Both the position numbers and the translations under genes were made by a program. This document shows positions 9,181 to 19,095 of a stretch of 64,000 bases of DNA, piece after piece (within the stretch, counting starts at the first letter, position 1; each line of letters opens with the position of its first letter). The stretch is from Pollenia angustigena (lineage: Eukaryota; Arthropoda; Insecta; Diptera; Polleniidae): the NCBI GenBank assembly GCA_930367215.1, contig OV884057.1, forward strand, positions 106,603,284 to 106,667,283, read 5' to 3'. The notes under the pieces are model-generated. The model was not told the DNA's origin and did not search any database. It worked only from the letters and a program-made list of their open reading frames with translations.

Positions 9181-11095
9181 AAGCCTGTTCGTCATGAATA
9201 GGCTCAGATTCTCCTTTTCCATAATGGGCTAGTCGTTCTAGATGTACCACTTTCATTTTTGATCTTGGGCTCTTATATTTCTGGATCCGATACACCACGT
9301 CATTCAATTTCTTTATTACTTTATATGGGCCATCCCAATGAGTCTGCAGCTTTGGAGATAGTCCTTTCTTTCGTTGCGGATTAAAAAGTAAAACCAACTG
9401 GCCTTCTTTGAAGCCTTCCGAATTTGCCGCTCGATCATATCTGGCTTTCATCTGGTCATTTGATGAATTAACACGCCTTCGTCTTAACTCGTTTTTCTGC
9501 TCTTGGGTAGAGTCATTATTATTCGCTGGTACGGATAGTTCACCAAAGTTGTACTGCTGGGCCGGATTTCTACTTTCTCCAATCAGACCATTGTCTGCAA
9601 CGCACTGTGGGCATGTAATTGCGCAATCAATCACGGCTTGCTTGCAACCGACCCAATAGTAGCTTGCTTTTAACTTCTTTATGGTTCTCGTAACGCTAAG
9701 ATGCCCACCACCAGTACCTTCGTGGAATATCTTCACAACTTCACATACTTTAGAAGTCGGTACTACAATAAGGTTTTTAACAGTTTTGCCATCAGTACTT
9801 TCCCATGTACGGTATAGGCAACCATTTATCATCCGCAGACTACTCCACTGCGCCCAATACGCTTTCATTAGTGGACCGTTCAATTTAATTTCTTCACGAG
9901 TCGGCCTTTCACCTTCTTTCTTAGCCATCATAATTTGCGCTAATAAGGGGTCACTTTTCTGCGCCGTTGACCAGTCTTCGCTGGGTTCCACATCTAATAA
10001 GCGAATCTCATTTATGCGTTTCTTGCTTTTAGACTCTATACCGTGCTTGCTTTTATGTTTACTGGGCCGTCTTGAATATGTGGTCGCTTTTCCACGTTTT
10101 TCATCGTTTCTTTGGGAGGACAATTTCTTATGATCACTAGTGACTAGTTGTCTTACAAGGGCTTCACTTCCATTCCCAACGTTAAGGGGTACTTCTAGAC
10201 CATGCCAATTCATAATTTGTCGTCCCATGTCTAGACTAATGCCTTGACGAATCATAAAATCTGCTCCAATTATGACCTCGTCCATAATTTCAGCCACAAT
10301 AAACTCATCAAAAACGATCATATCAGCCATTCTTATTTCCACTCTTGCTTTACCATAGACAATAACAGGCTCTCCCGTAGCTGTTCGCAAGTTTACACCA
10401 CTTAGCGGCTCGACAGCTCCCTTTATCAAATCAGCTCTTATAATGGAATGTCCTGCACCAGTGTCGATAGTCAAAATGCGGATTTCACCATTTATGTAAC
10501 CACAGGTCGTAATATTTCTGTTACTCGTTTTCACTACTAAATTTATTGTGGGACCTTCCGTTTCCTCTGCCCTGCTAGCTCTTCTCAGCTTAAGCGGTGG
10601 CTCCCGCGATGATTGTTGACATGCTCTTCGTTTGTTCCTTTGCGGCGAAGCAGATCTTGATCGTTGTTTGGGTGCTTTGCAGTTTCGCTGAATATGGCCA
10701 ATCTTACCGCAATTATAACATTTTACTTTGTTTTTACCTTGCTTCTCGTTTAAAGCTTGCATCACTGCCTCCTTTATGTCCTTTACAATATCTCTTTCTT
10801 CTTCAGCGGCAAAATCAAGTTTTCGCACCTTATACGCTTGCGGCCTTGAAATTATTCTTGCGGTTTCTTGGGCTAGGGCAAATGATACCGTTTCGGCAAA
10901 TGATGGCTTCTGTGATGCACATACCGCTAGTTTCACATCAGCATCCCGTATACCGTTTACAAATGCCTCGGTCTTAAAATTATCTAGCAATGGATGACTT
11001 TCACCTGGATAGGTAAGCTGCACCAAGCGCTCAATCTCTAATGCGAAATCCTGTAGCGTCTCGTTTGCCTTTTGTACTCTTCCCCGTAATTCCAT
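9179..11095 (-). CDS. Fused gag-protease-integrase-end polyprotein, RT deleted in frame
   Basis: 638 codons without interruption. Residues 1-95 are the end of the gag capsid. A CCHC knuckle follows at C126, C129, H134, C139, then a basic linker. The aspartic protease has D211-T-G and the hydrophobic IIGAD partner near 275-280. The RT and RNase H that should follow are missing. At about 455-500 comes the integrase HHCC zinc domain (H458, H465, C495, C498). The catalytic DDE core is missing, and the integrase C-terminal module with WDGPY (about 587-591) closes the protein. The stop abuts the polypurine tract. Upstream, only a TAA and three codons separate it from the gag ORF in the same frame, so the two were one ORF. 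It could still supply gag and protease if that stop is bypassed. Confidence 0.9.
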   Translation of the reverse strand: MELRGRVQKANETLQDFALEIERLVQLTYPGESHPLLDNFKTEAFVNGIRDADVKLAVCASQKPSFAETVSFALAQETARIISRPQAYKVRKLDFAAEEERDIVKDIKEAVMQALNEKQGKNKVKCYNCGKIGHIQRNCKAPKQRSRSASPQRNKRRACQQSSREPPLKLRRASRAEETEGPTINLVVKTSNRNITTCGYINGEIRILTIDTGAGHSIIRADLIKGAVEPLSGVNLRTATGEPVIVYGKARVEIRMADMIVFDEFIVAEIMDEVIIGADFMIRQGISLDMGRQIMNWHGLEVPLNVGNGSEALVRQLVTSDHKKLSSQRNDEKRGKATTYSRRPSKHKSKHGIESKSKKRINEIRLLDVEPSEDWSTAQKSDPLLAQIMMAKKEGERPTREEIKLNGPLMKAYWAQWSSLRMINGCLYRTWESTDGKTVKNLIVVPTSKVCEVVKIFHEGTGGGHLSVTRTIKKLKASYYWVGCKQAVIDCAITCPQCVADNGLIGESRNPAQQYNFGELSVPANNNDSTQEQKNELRRRRVNSSNDQMKARYDRAANSEGFKEGQLVLLFNPQRKKGLSPKLQTHWDGPYKVIKKLNDVVYRIQKYKSPRSKMKVVHLERLAHYGKGESEPIHDEQA

Positions 11096-11104
11096 TCTGA
11101 ATAT

Positions 11105-12001
11105 TTATTTTCTGTGTTCACCACCATACTTTCGTTGCAGTGCTACCATAATGTCATCGTAATTGTTTCTGCAACTTGCTGGTACACTTTCTAGAATTTC
11201 AGCCGCAGATCCCGTTAAAGCCAGAATCAGCTTTATGGCTTTTTCTTCATTGTTCCATGCATTTTTGTTGGCAACTGTGTCAAACTGGAACTTAAAACCA
11301 CTAAATGGTGAACTGCCGTCAAAACTTGGAGCTCTTATTCTATTCGAGACTTCTGGAAAAACTCGCACCACTCCCTCTTGGCACTGAAGACTATTTACTT
11401 TTTCTTCTAAATGATGTAGTTTTCCATCAAAAACAGTGACTTGTGTTTTTACATCAGTGACTTGTGTCTTAACATCAAACAGCTTCTGGTTGAATTCTAT
11501 CTCCATATCGTCTACTCTTTCGTTTATAACAGTTGAAATCTCTTGAAGCTTCTCAAGTTTTTCATTAGTAGCCTGAAGTTTCTCGTTTGTCACTTTAGAA
11601 TTTTCTTGAATTTCGGCTAAGATGGTGCTTGAATTTCCTTTTACCATCCTCTCAATGCTTTTAGAATTTTCTTCCATTTTTCTAGAATTTTCTGCTAGGA
11701 TAGCGTTTGAATTTTCTTTTACCATATTCTCCATTTTTTTAGAATTTTCTGCCGACATTTTTTCCATTTTCTCCATCATAGCAGCAAACATTGTGCTGAG
11801 ATCCATGTTGTTGGGTACTGCACGGATTGCAATTTCCATTTCTTCTTTTTCTTCGAATTCATAAGTTACGATGTCAATGTTGCGTCGCTTGAATTCATCG
11901 ATTAATTTTTTCTGCAACTCAGCTTTATTTCCGGCAGTCGGCAGATCCAACTTGCCCAGCTCTTTCTTCAGCTGTTCAACTTTTAGCTCATCGAATTTCA
12001 T
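11105..12001 (-). CDS. Retrotransposon gag N-terminus with SAP motif and coiled coil
   Basis: 298 codons from the ATG at 12001. Residues 1-45 fit the SAP helix-extended-helix DNA-binding motif (leucines spaced as L6, L11, L15 and a GNKAELQKKL core). About 70-210 is a long coiled coil with repeated KMxENSK and VKGNSxxILAE units. Residues 215-298 start the gag capsid (RAPSFDGSSPFSGFKFQF). It ends at a TAA in the same frame as the 638-codon ORF, at a position where related gags continue; this looks like a nonsense mutation. A SAP motif at a gag N-terminus suggests chromatin or matrix binding; that is inference. Confidence 0.85.
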   Translation of the reverse strand: MKFDELKVEQLKKELGKLDLPTAGNKAELQKKLIDEFKRRNIDIVTYEFEEKEEMEIAIRAVPNNMDLSTMFAAMMEKMEKMSAENSKKMENMVKENSNAILAENSRKMEENSKSIERMVKGNSSTILAEIQENSKVTNEKLQATNEKLEKLQEISTVINERVDDMEIEFNQKLFDVKTQVTDVKTQVTVFDGKLHHLEEKVNSLQCQEGVVRVFPEVSNRIRAPSFDGSSPFSGFKFQFDTVANKNAWNNEEKAIKLILALTGSAAEILESVPASCRNNYDDIMVALQRKYGGEHRK

Positions 12002-12006
12002 TGTTG

Positions 12007-12038
<32 letters not shown>

Positions 12039-12100
12039 ATTTATTTTATTTTAATTTAATTTTTTTTTTTGTTTTTTTTTTTTTTTTTTTTATTATTGCA

Positions 12101-12118
12101 ATTTCACTTCTGACACCA
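12101..12118 (-). promoter_or_regulatory. Primer-binding site, tRNA-Leu type
   Basis: On the minus strand, two bases inside the 5' LTR, the sequence TGGTGTCAGAAGTG begins. It fits the complement of a leucine tRNA 3' end (...CTTCTGACACCA), from knowledge of fly tRNA-Leu. Confidence 0.7.
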
Positions 12119-12120
12119 AT

Positions 12121-12783
12121 TGTTACGTTTTTTTTTAAATAAACGCGTTCGGTTTACTCCCTTTATAATAAACCGTTGAGTTCTCTTAATTGCAAATAAA
12201 AATAAATACACACACTTAGGCACGTTTTCACAACTTACCGATAGCTAAAAGTAGACTTTAACCGGCCTTATAAAAAGTGTTGCATTATTAAAACTTTACT
12301 TTAACCTAAAGTGAGCGATAAAGTTAATTAAGGTTCATCCTTCCTGGTAGGTTAAGGTAAAGTTGTAATAATGGAGCACTTTTTATACGGCCGATAAAAT
12401 CCTACCTTTAGCTGTCGGTAAGTTGTGAAAACGGGCCTTATTCAACTTAACAAACTTTATTGAAATTAATTATTTTGTTCACAATTGTTAGTTACGAACA
12501 GAACCGTTTTTCAAAACAGACTCAACTAATTTTACATGAGTCACCCCTTTTTATATTTCATAATTATTTCTAGATTTTTCCTGAACCTTCCCGTAAAAAC
12601 TATTTATTATGTTCTATAACCATTTCTAGAAATTACTGGGAAATTTATATAGGAATTATTTTTAAAATAACAGTTGTGTTGAAAATTATACATGACAATT
12701 TTAAGTAACATAAAACTATAACTTACAAGATAACTTATAACTATAACTATAAATAATTCTTAGATAATTTAACTTTCGTAACA
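12121..12783 (-). mobile_element. 5' LTR of the RT-less element, carrying a MITE
   Basis: 663 bp = 441 bp LTR plus a 219-bp MITE and 3-bp duplication. It differs from the other LTR at a few sites near 12130-12195. As the 5' LTR it should hold the promoter; the MITE entered after integration, so the two LTRs no longer match in length. Confidence 0.92.
12219..12437. mobile_element. 219-bp MITE, PIF/Harbinger-like, in the LTR
   Basis: Arms of about 70 bp are inverted repeats (GGCACGTTTTCACAACTTAC on the left, GGCCCGTTTTCACAACTTAC as reverse complement on the right) with roughly 85% identity. Bounded by TTA on both sides (12216-12218, 12438-12440), and removing element plus one TTA restores the other LTR exactly. 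A 3-bp TTA duplication is the PIF/Harbinger signature. No coding capacity. Confidence 0.88.
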
Positions 12784-13770
12784 ATATATTATTTAAAATT
12801 GTTAGGAAACATAATTTAATATTCGGACGGAGAATTTTGCGAATTTCTAAAGTAAAATTATGTCTGCCAACAAGTAAATAAACAAAAACATTTGATTTAA
12901 TTTGCCCAAATAGCACGATAGAGTGACCGCATTGTACCGATTATTGTCGCAATTGAGTTTTGGCCGATATGAACCGAAAAAAATTGTCACAATGTGCGAC
13001 GATAATGGGACCACCCAAGAATAAATTGTGCAATGTTTTTAAATATGCGCCGATATAGCACGATAAAAATCGTCACAGATTGTGCTATTTGAGCCGATAG
13101 TGGGATCTTAGCTTAAGTGAAATAAAAAGAGAGGTTTTTAGGTTTTTTTTGTTTTTATTAATGCTTATTTTGACTACCATAGTAATTAAAAACAAGTAAG
13201 AGTGCTATATTCGGCTATGCCGAATCTTAAATACCCTTCACCATGGTGCGATAAGAACAGAAAGTTACATAAATAGCGTTCTTTGGATGTAAATAAATCT
13301 ATTTTGAGCTATCCCCACATTTAATTTCGTCGTGCCGTAGTTTTTCACAGTTTCAAAAAATTGAGATAAGTCTGTTTCCAGTTTTGCCAAAGTTTAAGTC
13401 TTCAAATCGTCTTCCCTTGCAGAAGTTTTATAGAAATAAGCGGTATTCAGTATTGGTAGTAAAATACCCTTGCAGACTTTGTTAATCTTATTTTTTCTAT
13501 CTCTCTCTCTTATTTAGCAAATTCATTACTTTGCAATGAATACCAAAAAGACACTCACTTTATAGTATAAAATCGAATTAAGTAAAACGGACATTTACAC
13601 TTAACACAAGGGTAAAAACCGCTATTGTAAATAGGTACATAGGTATTCAAATTCCCAAAATATTTTTCTTATGATAAACCTACGTCAAGATAATTTTGGC
13701 ACGACGATTTGCCTTTATAAAATGTTTTCGTGATGACATCTTTTGAATAAAAAAGAAGAAACCCAAAGCA
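12784..13770. other. AT-rich noncoding stretch with a small inverted repeat and a dispersed repeat edge
   Basis: Contains a possible short MITE at about 12905-13094 (arms CCAAATAGCACGATAGAGTG and the inverted CTCAAATAGCACAATCTGTG) and, at 13190-13260, AACAAGTAAGAGTGCTATAT...ACCCTTCACCA, a start shared with the repeat families at 21470 and 53700. No convincing gene. Confidence 0.5.
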
Positions 13771-14333
13771 AACGATGAAAACATCTTTTATATAAATTGT
13801 TACATATGCAATGGTCTTGTAGCATTGGCGTGCTAAATAAGTAAAAAAATTCAAAATTCAAATATTCAATTCTTTGAATAGGTAATTGAATATTTAAATA
13901 AGAATTTAAGAAAATTTGTTCCGATCTTTAAGATATGAAACGGAATTATTTAAACAAAACGATGAAAACATCTTTTATATAAATTGTTACATATGCAATG
14001 GTCTTGTAGCATTGGCGTACTAAATAAGTAAAAAAAATTCAAAATTCAAATATTCAATTCTTTGAATAGGTAATTGAATATTTAAATAAGAATTTAAGAA
14101 AATTTGTTCCGATCTTTAAGATATGAAACGGAATTATTTAAACAAAACGATGAAAACATCTTTTATATAAATTGTTACATATGCAATGGTCTTGTAGCAT
14201 TGGCGTGCTAAATAAGTAAAAAAAATTCAAAATTCAAATATTCAATTCTTTGAATAGGTAATTGAATATTTAAATAAGAATTTAAGAAAATTTGTTCCGA
14301 TCTTTAAGATATGAAACGGAATTATTTAAACAA
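13771..14333. repeat. Three tandem copies of a 187-188 bp unit
   Basis: Copies start at 13771, 13958 and 14146 with AACGATGAAAACATC and end in CGGAATTATTTAAACAAA. They differ by one or two bases and one-base indels in an A run, so the triplication is recent. No coding content or known family recognised. Confidence 0.93.
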
Positions 14334-14558
14334 AATTAATTACCTATAAAAAGAGAAAAATACATATAAACAAAATTAATTAAAAAAAGGGTACAAAAAT
14401 AAAATAAAAAAGAGGGTAAATTAAAAGGCGTAAATATGTATAAAATATATGTAGGTATATAAAATTTATAAATATATTTAACAATTTTAAAAAGTCAAAA
14501 ACCGTTCAATTTCTTTTTAGTTTAAAAAAACATTTTAAAAACCAAAAAAAATTGTAAT
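14334..14558. other. AT-rich spacer
   Basis: Simple A/T-rich sequence between the 187-bp repeats and the tRNA-like element; no feature seen. Confidence 0.5.
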
Positions 14559-14637
14559 GAGTGAGACTCGAACCCTCAAAGCTAACAGAAAGTTGTTAAA
14601 ACCAGACTGGCGGCTAGACCATTCGGCCATGGAGCCA
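14559..14637 (-). tRNA. Class II tRNA-like pseudogene or SINE head
   Basis: The minus strand has ATGGCCGAATGGTCTAG (pol III box A, as in leucine/serine tRNAs) and GGGTTCGAGTCTC (box B), about 45 bp apart as expected for a long variable arm. The T stem is shifted by one base and the acceptor ends do not pair, so it is a remnant. Runs of T follow on the 3' side, as for the sequence at 8184. Confidence 0.45.
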
Positions 14638-14734
14638 CATAAACAACTGTTGCTGATATGAGTACTTGACATCAATTAAATTAATCGTAAAATGAAGTAT
14701 GTGTTTGTTGTTTTTGTATAATACAGGAGGTATG

Positions 14735-15534
14735 CAGGACTGCCAGGTACTTTTTTTCCTTGTCCCCAAAAAATTAAAAAAATATCCCCAAAAATCCCCA
14801 AATTAAGAAAAAACCCCTTAATAAGTAAATATTTTTCTGTTTGTTTTTTTTCTGACCAAATTTTAAAATTTTTTTTTTAAAAAGTAAAAATAGTAAGAAA
14901 AATTTTAATTAGAAATCCCCAAATAAAAATTTTTTGTAAAAAAAATTATTTTATTTTGTTTGTACCCTGAAGGAAAAATAACATAAATTTATAAAGTAGC
15001 TTTAACACTACCTTTTAACTAAAATGATAATCTTAATAAGGACCTTTTACACCGTATAAGTTGTTGATAAGAGTAAGATAAAAGTTTTGCTACTTTTTTT
15101 CATATTTTTAATACGATACAAAGAAAAATAAGCATAAATACTAAAAGGGAAAATATATCACATCCGTTTGTAGTCGATTGTCCTGTGTTTCGCACAACGC
15201 ATTATAGAGAAAATTCGTTTTTCAGTCGAACTATCCGTATGTGGAATAAACTTCCCGCAGAGGTCTTTCCCGGTACTTATAATTTATTAAGATTCAAGTC
15301 AAATGTCCACAAACACTATTCCCTCTTTCCTCCTTCCCAAACCTTATTTTCCTGATCAACACAATGCACTGCATATATAGGGGGCATCCCCTGAGTGTTG
15401 GTTTATCGTTAAAAAAAAAAAAATATTAAAAGAGTGTAAAATCCCCAAAAAATCCCCGAATTTTTTTTTTTAATCCCCAAATGACTTTCTTTGTCCTTTT
15501 TGTTCGCATAAAATCCCCAAGTCTGACAGCCCTG
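14735..15534. mobile_element. 800-bp non-autonomous hAT element
   Basis: Ends are CAGGACTGCCAG and the inverted CAGGGCTGTCAG (10 of 12), typical of hAT. The 8-bp duplication GAGGTATG is perfect (14727-14734, 15535-15542). Subterminal zones are full of TCCCCAAA motifs in both orientations. No transposase; a LINE tail lies inside. Confidence 0.88.
15158..15425 (+). pseudogene. 3' end of a jockey-group LINE ORF2 and 3' UTR
   Basis: Sixty-five codons ending at a TGA (15353-15355) encode the typical C-terminus of jockey-type LINE proteins (SRTIRMWNKLPAEVF, FKSNVHKHY). A short 3' UTR containing ACAATGCACTGCAT and GGGGGCATCCCCTGAGTG ends in an A run at 15411. The same 3' UTR recurs at 22946. A 5'-truncated insertion within the hAT element. 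Confidence 0.85.
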
Positions 15535-15542
15535 GAGGTATG

Positions 15543-16963
15543 TAATGTTAAGTAAAAGAAATTCACCACGAATATTTTCAATTAAAAAAAACCACTAACA
15601 AACAAAAAAACACACAACTATTTTACAGGGCAACCATCACAAATTTTTAAACGTAAAGGCACAAAAACGGTCGTTTTGGTTAATAAAAGTCGCAAACATA
15701 TTTTAATGATTTTTATTTATCAATAATGCAACATAAACAAAACAAACAATTGCTTAAATTGTGTATGCTTTGAAATCACTTTTGTGCAAAAAATATTATA
15801 TGTATTTGAATTTATTTTTGTATAAATTGCCAAAAAGCTGACTAATATGTTATCCATGTCAACAATAAAAATTAGACGATTGCTTTTAATATTATTACGA
15901 CAGACTATATCGCTGTTCGTTATATCACCCTTTTTGTAAAAAAAAAATAGTCGTAAAATTAGAAGATGAGGGCATTTCTAATATTCCCTGAATATTCTAC
16001 TTTTTTTATATAGTGATAGCCCTGCATGTTTATGCGATTTTTAAGCAGTGTGACCATTTTGGCAATTTTGCAGCGCTTGGCATTTTTTTTTAAAGATTTT
16101 TATACAATGTTTCTGGCTTTCTTTAGAATTATTTTAAAAATTGAAGAATAGTTTTCTTGATGTAACTTAAGTTTTTTTTATATTGCAAAAAATTTTGACT
16201 AAAAACAGTTGTACTCAAAATGGAGTTTCGAATGAAAATGGATAATTCTTATTTTAAGATATATCTTACCAGTCTAGTAAAAAAAATTGAATATTAAGGT
16301 AATATTAGAAATGACCTTATAATGTTGATTGTAAAAATTATTTGATATATGATATAACGATATAAAAGTTCAAATAAATTTCATTATATTTTTTACAAGA
16401 CGATGTTTGTGCGATTTTTAATGAATACTTTTATGTAGTGTGACCATTTTGTCATTTTTGAAGGTAAATTCAGCACCAAAAACTTAATTTTGGCTGCAAA
16501 ATTTTATTGGGCATTTTATTTAGCTTTTTAAGAAATGTTTTAAGCTTCTTTTGATTAATTTTAAAAGTTGGAAAGAATAGTCTAAGCGATTAAATCTAAT
16601 ATTTTCTTATAAATTGTTATAAACTAGCTTTTGCGCAGTCAATGATGACTTTTTTTTAATATATAAAAAAGTAATCTGGTCTAGGTATCTTTTTATAAAT
16701 TCTTTAAAATCGAAATGGAAATAAAATCGTTTGTATTTCGTTTTTATCAGAGGGCCTTCCAATTTCTATATCAAATCTACCTAAATACTTGTTTAGATAT
16801 TACCATTTATTTTAAATTTGTTTAAAATAAGTCACTAAAATTTATAAAGACTTAAAAAAAAAATAATGAACTTTAAGAATTATTTCTAGCATTTTAAAAA
16901 TCATTTTAGCATTTTTTGGCCTTGTCAAATGCCAGAGTAAGCTGTAAACAAATTTTAAGATCT
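15543..16963. other. AT-rich noncoding stretch
   Basis: No gene. Two related stretches (16027-16069 and 16405-16462) share GCGATTTTTAA and AGTGTGACCATTTTG, suggesting an old inserted element. Confidence 0.45.
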
Positions 16964-17198
16964 GGGGGCAAATTATGGCAGTCGTGATCGAATACTCTTT
17001 CGATTCGAAAGCATTTTTAGCTCTTATTCTTTCTGTTCATACTGAACGGATCGAAATTATTTCTTAAGTGTTGTAAATCATTTATTTGAGTGTTCATAAC
17101 ACAAAAAAAAAATAATTACGATACGTTCAGTATCGACTAAAATAAAATTGCTTTCGAATCGAAAAAGTATTCGATCACGACTGCCATAATTTGCCCCC
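16964..17198. mobile_element. Palindromic MITE, copy 1
   Basis: About 235 bp, GGGGGCAAATTATGGC at the left and its inverse at the right; arms of about 50 bp include CAGTCGTGATCGAATACT and TCGATTCGAAAGCA. A second copy lies at 35147-35328. Target duplication not resolved. Confidence 0.85.
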
Positions 17199-17493
17199 TG
17201 TTTCTATGTCATTGTTTTCGTCAATAAAATTATACAAACGTACATGTTTCTTGCTTTTTGAATATATTTAACATTTACGTACGCAAATACATACATATTG
17301 TTGAATGTTTTGTTTTGTTTTGAAATAACAAATGCAATTTTTTTAGAAATAATAAGATTTTTTTTAATAATATGGCAACACTTGTGTAAGAATATAAATG
17401 TAAGAAGAGATGCTGTACACATAGCAACAATCCGTTTCTAAAACTAAAAACAACAACCACACTCATAAAAACACTGGCTACCTTTACACATTA
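17199..17493. other. AT-rich spacer
   Basis: Short chance open frames on the minus strand; nothing recognisable. Confidence 0.4.
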
Positions 17494-19052
17494 GACTGGT
17501 CGCATCTTGTATAGGTTTTTTTTTTTTTTTAATTTAATTGTTTGCGCTGCTTAAAATATGAGGTTTGGTGTAAGAAATCATGACCTAATTTTTCAGGTCA
17601 ATCCGACGGTGCCTAGCCGTGCCGGGTGGGGCCCAAAGTTCCCCATTTTATAAAAAAAAAAATCTTTTCTATCAGATCTTTATAGTTATACTAGTTGAAA
17701 AGCCGAAAATCAAAAATATGACTACGCTACGATCTTCGGCAGAGAAAGTACTTCAAGTGTGCCAAATTTCAGCTTCCTATGTCATCAGATGGCTTCAGAA
17801 AGTTGCGGAAAGAATAGGACATACATACATGAATATAAATAAATGATGGAGATGAAAAATAAAGTGGAGTTGGTCATACATTTGACCCTTCTTGAGGCAT
17901 CCTAGGCACTACACGGGCCAAATATAAGAATTTCAATTATACAAATATGGCGGTTTAATAAAATTCTTAAATTAATTAAAATTTTTCGTCTTTTGTGAAT
18001 ACATAAAATCAAAAGTTGTGAGCAGATTTTAATCATTTATAGCTTGTTTTGTTTGCAATATTGTTTTTTATATGACTCTATAAAATTAGAAGCAAAGCTC
18101 CATTTTTCAATTTTTTATGAATTTTTAAAAACAAAAATTCCGAAATTTTAATAAAAAAATTATTTTTTTTTTCCAGAAAAAAAAAATTATGTTTCTAAAA
18201 CGACTGCGCATATAAGAAAAACGTTTTACCTTTCTTAAAGTAAATTTTATTGCGGAATTTCGGTTTTTTTTAGTTTTTCAATAAGCTAAATCGTTTTTGA
18301 GTTACGCGAACATATGTTGTGCAACCTCCTTAATTTTCGAAATAACGGTATATCTCGAAAACCAAAGCCAATATGAAGAAAAAAGTTTTAACTTTCTTAA
18401 AGTAAATTTTATGGCGGAATTTCGTTTTTTTTTGTTTTTCAATAAACTAAAGCGTTTTTGAGTTACGCGAATATATGTTGTGCAACCTCCCTAATTTTCG
18501 AAATAACGGTATATCTCGAAAACCAATGTTGTGCAACATCCTTAATTTTCGAAATAACGGTATATCTCGAAAACTAAAGCTAACCTAATAAAAAAACGGC
18601 TAGCACCACTGGATTCAGCGACCCCGAATTAGTTAAAATTAGTTAAAAATCTTTCGTTCGTATCATACTAAAATATTAAACTGCAAATACTTTAATCTAT
18701 CTATACAATAAATAATTTCTTAGTATGTCAGGATGTTTGCATGTATGTCCTATTCTTTCCGCAACTTTCTGAAGCCATCTGATGACATAGGAAGCTGAAA
18801 TTTGGCACACTTGAAGTACTTTCTCTGCCGAAGATCGTAGCGTAGTCATATTTTTTTCGGCTTTTCAACTAGTATAACTATAAAGATCTGATAGAAAAGA
18901 TGTTCTTTTTATAAAATGGGGAACTTTGGGCCCCACCCGGCACGGCTGGGCACCGTCGGATTGACCTGAAAAATTAGGTCATGATTTCTTACACCAAACC
19001 TCATATTTTAAGCAGCGCAAACAATTAAATTAAAAAAAAATTGCGACCAGTC
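17494..19052. mobile_element. Fold-back element with about 330-bp inverted arms
   Basis: Left arm 17494-17832 and right arm 18740-19052 are inverted copies of about 95% identity, starting GACTGGTCGCA. Both contain TCAATCCGACGGTGC, CCGGGTGGGGCCCAAAGTTC and a block ending in GGACATAC. The middle is AT-rich with three copies of GTTGTGCAACxTCC plus AATAACGGTATATCTCGAAA (18312, 18477, 18527). No target duplication found and no coding capacity. Confidence 0.85.
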
Positions 19053-19095
19053 AAATACACATAAATAACTTTTGCATATACAAAGGTACTACATT

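Larger units (their letters stand above)
8727..12783 (-). mobile_element. Non-autonomous Ty3/gypsy-like LTR element lacking RT
   Basis: LTRs at 8727-9167 and 12121-12783 are both 441 bp once the MITE in the right one is removed, begin TGTTACG and end CGTAACA, and differ at only about four sites, all in the first 60 bases. Flanks share ATAT (8723-8726 and 12784-12787), the 4-bp target duplication. Minus-strand order: 5' LTR, primer site, gag with SAP motif, zinc knuckle, protease, integrase zinc domain, integrase C-terminus, polypurine tract, 3' LTR. RT, RNase H and the integrase catalytic core are absent. The internal region is only 2.95 kb. It probably needs a helper. Confidence 0.9.
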
